9,034 nucleotides of DNA from the NCBI GenBank assembly GCA_964546835.1, contig CAZJKW010000085.1, positions 1 through 9,034 on the forward strand. The letters are read 5' to 3'. How positions within the stretch are numbered: the first letter of the stretch is position 1; every line of letters begins with the position of its first letter. Made by a program: the position numbers and the translations under genes. Shown here piece by piece: positions 6,623 to 9,034 of this stretch. The notes below the pieces were generated by a model, which ran no database searches, was not told where the DNA came from, and worked only from the letters and a program-made list of their open reading frames with translations. This DNA is from JAHCHL01 sp964546835. GTDB taxonomy: Bacteria > Armatimonadota > Fimbriimonadia > Fimbriimonadales > ATM1.

Positions 6623-7365
6623 TTTGCTATCCATTCTAAAGGTTCATCAATGGCTTCTTTCGGGTCGGGAACAAATCCTGCAGGAATAATCGGTCCATAA
6701 ATCGCAAAATCATGCCCGCCTCGATATGCCCAGCCCTGATCTCCAAATGAATAATGCCAATATTCACTCGGATAATTGGTAATACCCACCGATTCCAATG
6801 CTTCTTTCATGATGATTCGGTTCTTTTTCGCGTTTTCCGAAATTCCTTTTGCATTCCACGGATAACACCTCCTGTCTCTTCGCTCAAATGGCGAATAATG
6901 GTCAAGAACTTCTCCTTTTTCATCGCACAACCACAAATCAACCGCGCCACCGGTCGAATGAGGCGGCGGTACTTTTGAATGAACAGGCGCAGTAAACCGA
7001 TTTGTCACTCGAAGCAATGCAGAATGACTCCAATCCGGATGCTTTTCTTTCCACCTTGCATATCCCGCTAAATGCATTCGCTTTTGAATATGAGGACTTC
7101 GCCAACCTTCGATAACAGAAAATCCAAACCCTTTTGGCAACAATTCCGCTGCTTTCGCTAATTTCTCCGCAACCGATTTTCTCAGTAACTGCTGACGGTT
7201 GTATTTCCAAACCGTCTCCCCCCAAAACAATCTGGGAGATAAATCCAAAAAAGAAATTAGCGGCTCGCCACATTCCACAATCTTGACCTTACGAAGTTGG
7301 CTCACCGGTTCATGAGTCGAAATCTTGCCTCGGTCTGTCATTCGCTCTCGTTCTACCCGCATCAT
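6619..7365 (-). CDS. D-alanyl-D-alanine dipeptidase (VanX/DdpX-like, peptidase family M15D)
   Basis: This is a zinc dipeptidase that should hydrolyse D-Ala-D-Ala or related D,D-dipeptides. The 248-aa protein shows the M15 zinc site as H136 and D143 in HSTGGAVDLWL and H204 in SEYWHYSFGDQGWAY, with catalytic base E201. R89 in EGWRSPHIQKRM corresponds to the conserved active-site arginine of VanX. The E-Y-W-H variant replaces the E-W-W-H of classical VanX. No strong signal peptide is seen, which fits a cytoplasmic enzyme. No vanH or vanA ligase genes are nearby, so wall-precursor or dipeptide recycling is more likely than glycopeptide resistance. The start is uncertain: ATG 7365 and ATG 7362 lack a clear Shine-Dalgarno, while ATG 7341 (240 aa) has GAG 5 nt upstream. 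It is the first gene of the minus-strand run, and its stop overlaps the folK start (ATGA). Confidence 0.88.
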   Translation of the reverse strand: MMRVERERMTDRGKISTHEPVSQLRKVKIVECGEPLISFLDLSPRLFWGETVWKYNRQQLLRKSVAEKLAKAAELLPKGFGFSVIEGWRSPHIQKRMHLAGYARWKEKHPDWSHSALLRVTNRFTAPVHSKVPPPHSTGGAVDLWLCDEKGEVLDHYSPFERRDRRCYPWNAKGISENAKKNRIIMKEALESVGITNYPSEYWHYSFGDQGWAYRGGHDFAIYGPIIPAGFVPDPKEAIDEPLEWIAK

Positions 7366-7398
7366 TGCTAATCAAGTAGACGTCGTTATTCAAAGCCA

Positions 7399-7821
7399 AT
7401 GATGTATCCCTGGATTGGAAAACTCATGTTGTCTCTCGGCTACCTGTTTTTTGTCGTCCTATTTATTCAATCGGGAATGGACAAAGTCGCAGACCGAAAG
7501 TCAAATCTCGACTGGATGGTTCCCCATTTCGAAAAATCACCCTTTGCCGGAATGGTTCCCATGCTGCTTTCAGTCTTAACGGCGCTTGAACTCACAACCG
7601 GATTCCTTTGTCTCATGTCCCTCATTCCCATCTGGTTTGATACAGCCCATATCGTCTCTGGTCTTGCGGTGCTCATGGTGCTGCTCACCCTCTTATGCTT
7701 GTTTGCCGGCCAAAGGTTCGCAAAAGATTATGTGGGAGCACAAACCATCGCCATCTACTTCGGCGTCGGCATGCTCCTCATGTTCATTACCGTCGGAATG
7801 ATGACCCCTACGTCTTTATGA
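7399..7821 (+). CDS. DoxX-like four-helix membrane protein
   Basis: This is a small integral membrane protein of 140 aa with four predicted helices at about 7-25, 51-73, 82-105 and 113-136. After the first helix, QSGMDKVADR fits the DoxX-family pattern in which a conserved Gly and Lys follow helix 1; an Asp/Glu-bearing helix 2 (TALELTTGF) also fits. DoxX-like proteins are loosely linked to thiol and redox processes; the exact reaction of this subgroup is unknown and I do not assign one. Start ATG 7399 is followed at once by a second ATG, and no strong ribosome-binding site is visible. The gene is divergent from the dipeptidase gene (33 nt between maximal starts). It lies 33 nt before an arsenate-reductase-like gene on the same strand and is probably co-transcribed with it. 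Confidence 0.72.
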   Translation: MMYPWIGKLMLSLGYLFFVVLFIQSGMDKVADRKSNLDWMVPHFEKSPFAGMVPMLLSVLTALELTTGFLCLMSLIPIWFDTAHIVSGLAVLMVLLTLLCLFAGQRFAKDYVGAQTIAIYFGVGMLLMFITVGMMTPTSL

Positions 7822-7854
7822 TCTGTTTAAGAACCGCAGCCAAAATGAGACTCC

Positions 7855-8262
7855 GTGAAGAAGGTCTTGTTTGTTTGCGTACATAACAGCGCTCGAAGCC
7901 AAATGGCTGAGGCATTTGTCAATCACCTTTTTGGAGACACTTTTGTTGCATTTAGCGCAGGAATTGAACCGGGACAATTGAATCGGGTCGTAGTTCAGGT
8001 AATGAAAGAAGTCGGTATCGACATCTCGCAAAACAACACCAAATCTGTTAGCGACTTCATTGGAAAATCATTCGACTGGGTGATCACCGTTTGTGAAAAG
8101 GAAGCAGCCGACAAGTGCCCTGTTTTACAGGGAACCGCCAAAAGGTTGAACTGGAGTTTCCCCGACCCGTCCAAGTTCAGCGAATCGGAAGCATTAGACA
8201 AAACTCGGATGGTCAGGAATGCAATTCAAGCGAAAGTAGCAGAGTGGTGCAAAGAAATCTAA
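7855..8262 (+). CDS. arsC: Arsenate reductase, thioredoxin-coupled type (ArsC, LMW-PTP fold)
   Basis: The likely reaction is arsenate reduction to arsenite through a cysteine relay recycled by thioredoxin. The 135-aa protein opens with the phosphate-binding loop C8-V-H-N-S-A-R14-S (C-X5-R-S). The relay cysteines are candidate C80 (ITVCEKEA) and C88 (DKCPVL), and FPDPSKF supplies the general-acid Asp (D104) of the DP loop. The Cys pair plus the NW-FPDPS context fits Trx-type ArsC better than a plain low-molecular-weight tyrosine phosphatase, which would lack the relay cysteines. The start is GTG 7855; MKKVLFVCVHNSARSQMAEAF is the family opening, with GAG 5 nt before it. The nearby ATG 7845 is out of frame. 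No arsR, arsB or acr3 gene is in view, so a stand-alone resistance or regulatory phosphatase role stays open. Confidence 0.86.
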   Translation: MKKVLFVCVHNSARSQMAEAFVNHLFGDTFVAFSAGIEPGQLNRVVVQVMKEVGIDISQNNTKSVSDFIGKSFDWVITVCEKEAADKCPVLQGTAKRLNWSFPDPSKFSESEALDKTRMVRNAIQAKVAEWCKEI

Positions 8263-8326
8263 AAATCTCCGTATAAATGCCAGAAATTCAGACACTTTTC
8301 TTGCAAAAAAGGGTTTATTACTAATA

Positions 8327-8441
8327 GCCGAATCCGATTGCTTGGTCGGAGCGGGGGAACCAAATCTTGGGGTGAATCCGGCTACTTCAGCCGGAAGGGC
8401 AGTTCTCGAGCCCTAATCCGTCAGCTAACCCCGTAGGCGTA
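8327..8441 (+). ncRNA. c-di-AMP riboswitch aptamer (ydaO/yuaA leader)
   Basis: Family-specific elements occur in the correct order: GCCGAATCCG (8327-8336), GGAGCGGGGGAACC (8348-8361), TTGGGGTGAATCC (8367-8379), and AATCCGTCAGCTAACC (8415-8430) leading into CCGTAGGCGTA. Local stems support the fold: CCGA/TCGG (8334-8337 with 8346-8349), CCGGCT/AGCCGG (8378-8383 with 8389-8394), AGGGC/GCCCT (8396-8400 with 8410-8414), and a closing GCC/GGC (8327-8329 with 8436-8438). Known members bind two c-di-AMP molecules and normally switch the downstream gene off. Controlled genes are usually K+ or osmolyte transporters or wall hydrolases; here the downstream gene is an unrecognised small protein. Exact boundaries may differ by several nt. 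Confidence 0.93.
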
Positions 8442-8442
8442 A

Positions 8443-8509
8443 TCGAGAGCAATCGCCCGGCACAAAGTCGTGCCTGCGAGATGCTCCATGACAAAAAACG
8501 TGGAGGCAT
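8443..8509 (+). promoter_or_regulatory. Putative expression platform with alternative hairpins controlling the Shine-Dalgarno
   Basis: A nested hairpin spans 8447-8486: GAGCA/TGCTC (8447-8451 with 8482-8486), TCGC/GCGA (8453-8456 with 8476-8479) and GGCAC/GTGCC (8459-8463 with 8470-8474), with a 6-nt loop. No T-run follows, so it is not an intrinsic terminator. Alternatively ATGCTCC (8481-8487) can pair with GGAGGCAT (8502-8509, one bulge), hiding the ribosome-binding site. TCGAGA (8443-8448) is complementary to TCTCGA (8404-8409) in an aptamer loop. The three pairings compete. The bases are observed; the switching model is inference. Confidence 0.6.
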
Positions 8510-8513
8510 TAGC

Positions 8514-8825
8514 ATGCTGAATGAATATGACGTTCGACAAGAGATCTCTCAAATTGAACGGTCCGAGGCGAATCCGATTCGAAAGGCCCGAAACCTCGTC
8601 GCCATTGCGAGACAACTGAGCAAAAACGCCGGAAGACTTGGTGATGGCGTTTCTATCCTTTCCAACGATGGAATGGACGACGAAGCAGGCCGTTTGCAAC
8701 GAACAGCCCGGCGGCTCAACTGCCTCAACAGCGAGGTCATGGACCGCGCAAGGCTCATCCTGGCTCAAGCGAAACTCGCTAAAGCCGGTAACGAAAACAA
8801 ACACCCATTCTCGGCATTGAACTAA
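8514..8825 (+). CDS. Uncharacterised 103-aa helical protein under a c-di-AMP riboswitch
   Basis: I do not recognise this protein. It is 103 aa, highly charged and predicted to be largely alpha-helical, with no signal peptide, membrane segment or metal motif. Its first half (ISQIERSEANPIRKARNLVAIARQLSKNAGRLGDG) and second half (DDEAGRLQRTARRLNCLNSEVMDRARLILAQAKLAKAG) both look like amphipathic helices, possibly a helical bundle or coiled coil. It has one Cys (C74). Start ATG 8514 has GGAGG (8502-8506) 7 nt upstream. The in-frame ATG 8481 would add 11 residues, but it lies inside the riboswitch expression platform and has no ribosome-binding site. The leader predicts repression at high c-di-AMP, so a role in osmotic, potassium or wall homeostasis is plausible but unproven. 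A hairpin terminator candidate follows its stop. Confidence 0.75.
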   Translation: MLNEYDVRQEISQIERSEANPIRKARNLVAIARQLSKNAGRLGDGVSILSNDGMDDEAGRLQRTARRLNCLNSEVMDRARLILAQAKLAKAGNENKHPFSALN

Positions 8826-8841
8826 GAGAAGCAGGGAAACC

Positions 8842-8877
8842 GAAAGGCGGAAAGGCAATGTCGCCTCCCCGCCTTTC
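8842..8877 (+). terminator. Hairpin terminator candidate after the riboswitch-controlled gene
   Basis: A perfect 9-bp stem pairs GAAAGGCGG (8842-8850) with CCGCCTTTC (8869-8877). A smaller AGGC/GCCT stem (8853-8856 with 8863-8866) is nested inside it. It begins 17 nt after the stop at 8825. The 3' tail is only moderately T-rich (ATTTCATATT), so termination may be weak or may need a factor. The hairpin could also act for a gene on the other strand. Confidence 0.55.
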
Positions 8878-9034
8878 ATTTCATATTGCTGCCCCAACCT
8901 GAACCTAAATGGAAGTTAGCTATTGCTGCCAAGCGATTCAAACTCACGTCTTTTCACGAATTCATGATAGGCACTGGGTCATAGGGCATTTCAGCCCTCT
9001 CGTCGCAACAAGTACGCAATTGACGATTTTTCAC
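8878..9034. other. Non-coding tail with a small hairpin and a short direct repeat
   Basis: I see no supportable gene here. A short hairpin is present: AGGGC (8983-8987) with GCCCT (8994-8998), loop ATTTCA. The 10-mer TATTGCTGCC occurs at 8884-8893 and 8921-8930. On the minus strand an open frame runs from the window edge (9034) to a TGA at 8954-8956, 26 codons. It could be the tail of a gene that starts outside the window, but nothing in it identifies a family. Confidence 0.4.

Noticed and set aside
6619..7365. Glycopeptide-resistance (van) cluster
   Set aside because: Only a VanX-like dipeptidase is present; no VanH, VanA ligase or VanRS is seen.
8301..8327. Sigma-70-like promoter (TTGCAA and TAATAG) before the riboswitch
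   Set aside because: The spacing is only 15 nt and the -10 candidate runs into the aptamer, so it is not convincing. A promoter must exist in or before 8263-8326, but I cannot place it.
8447..8486. Intrinsic terminator as the riboswitch expression platform
   Set aside because: The hairpin is followed by CATGACAAAA, with no T-run, so transcription termination at this site is unlikely.
8481..8513. Longer version of the riboswitch-controlled protein starting at ATG 8481
   Set aside because: The ATG is within the leader hairpins and lacks a ribosome-binding site. ATG 8514 has GGAGG with a 7-nt spacer.
8421..8897. 158-aa minus-strand open frame over the riboswitch and small gene
   Set aside because: It is antisense to an aptamer with many conserved elements and to a better-supported gene with a good ribosome-binding site, and its protein resembles no family.
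8954..9034. C-terminal fragment of a minus-strand gene entering from the right edge
   Set aside because: Only 26 codons are visible, with no recognisable motif and no coding evidence; noted but not called as a gene.
1..9034. CRISPR array, insertion sequence, tRNA or rRNA
   Set aside because: No regular repeats, terminal inverted repeats with transposase, cloverleaf sequences or rRNA motifs were found on either strand.

Overview
This is a bacterial chromosomal window of moderate GC, densely packed, with gene starts that include TTG and GTG. The lineage cannot be fixed from sequence alone. A c-di-AMP (ydaO/yuaA-type) riboswitch, a Hut histidine-degradation pair, PanB and two GspF/PilC platform proteins suggest a free-living bacterium from a c-di-AMP-using phylum. 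Armatimonadota is my weak guess; Chloroflexota or Bacillota relatives are not excluded.

Layout. (1) 2-1146, plus strand: the 3' end of hutH (histidine ammonia-lyase) and a complete hutG (formimidoylglutamase), coupled by a TTGA overlap. (2) 1143-7365, minus strand: seven tightly packed genes, read from 7365 downwards. They are a D-Ala-D-Ala dipeptidase (VanX/DdpX-like), folK, two non-identical GspF/PilC inner-membrane platform proteins, a J-domain/TPR/polytopic membrane protein, a YprB-type DEDDy RNase H-like exonuclease, and panB. Three junctions are ATGA overlaps, folK overlaps the next gene by 29 nt, one gap is 11 nt, and panB overlaps its upstream gene by 8 nt, so the run looks like one operon. 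Its last stop codon is interleaved with that of hutG (TTAA at 1143-1146). (3) 7399-8262, plus strand, divergent from the operon: a four-helix DoxX-like membrane protein and a thioredoxin-type arsenate reductase (LMW-PTP fold). (4) 8327-8825, plus strand: a c-di-AMP riboswitch followed by a 103-aa helical protein I do not recognise, with a hairpin terminator candidate after it. (5) 8878-9034: no supportable gene, only a small hairpin and a 10-bp direct repeat.

The most interesting part is 8327-8825. The riboswitch class normally controls K+ or osmolyte transport and cell-wall enzymes, but here it precedes a small protein of unknown function. The leader contains a self-consistent set of mutually exclusive pairings: aptamer loop with 3' flank, anti-sequestering hairpin, and sequestered Shine-Dalgarno. 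These suggest translational OFF control rather than the more familiar transcription termination. The second point of interest is a membrane-anchored J-domain/TPR protein translationally coupled to two GspF/PilC paralogues, which hints at a dedicated chaperone for a pilus, competence or secretion platform.
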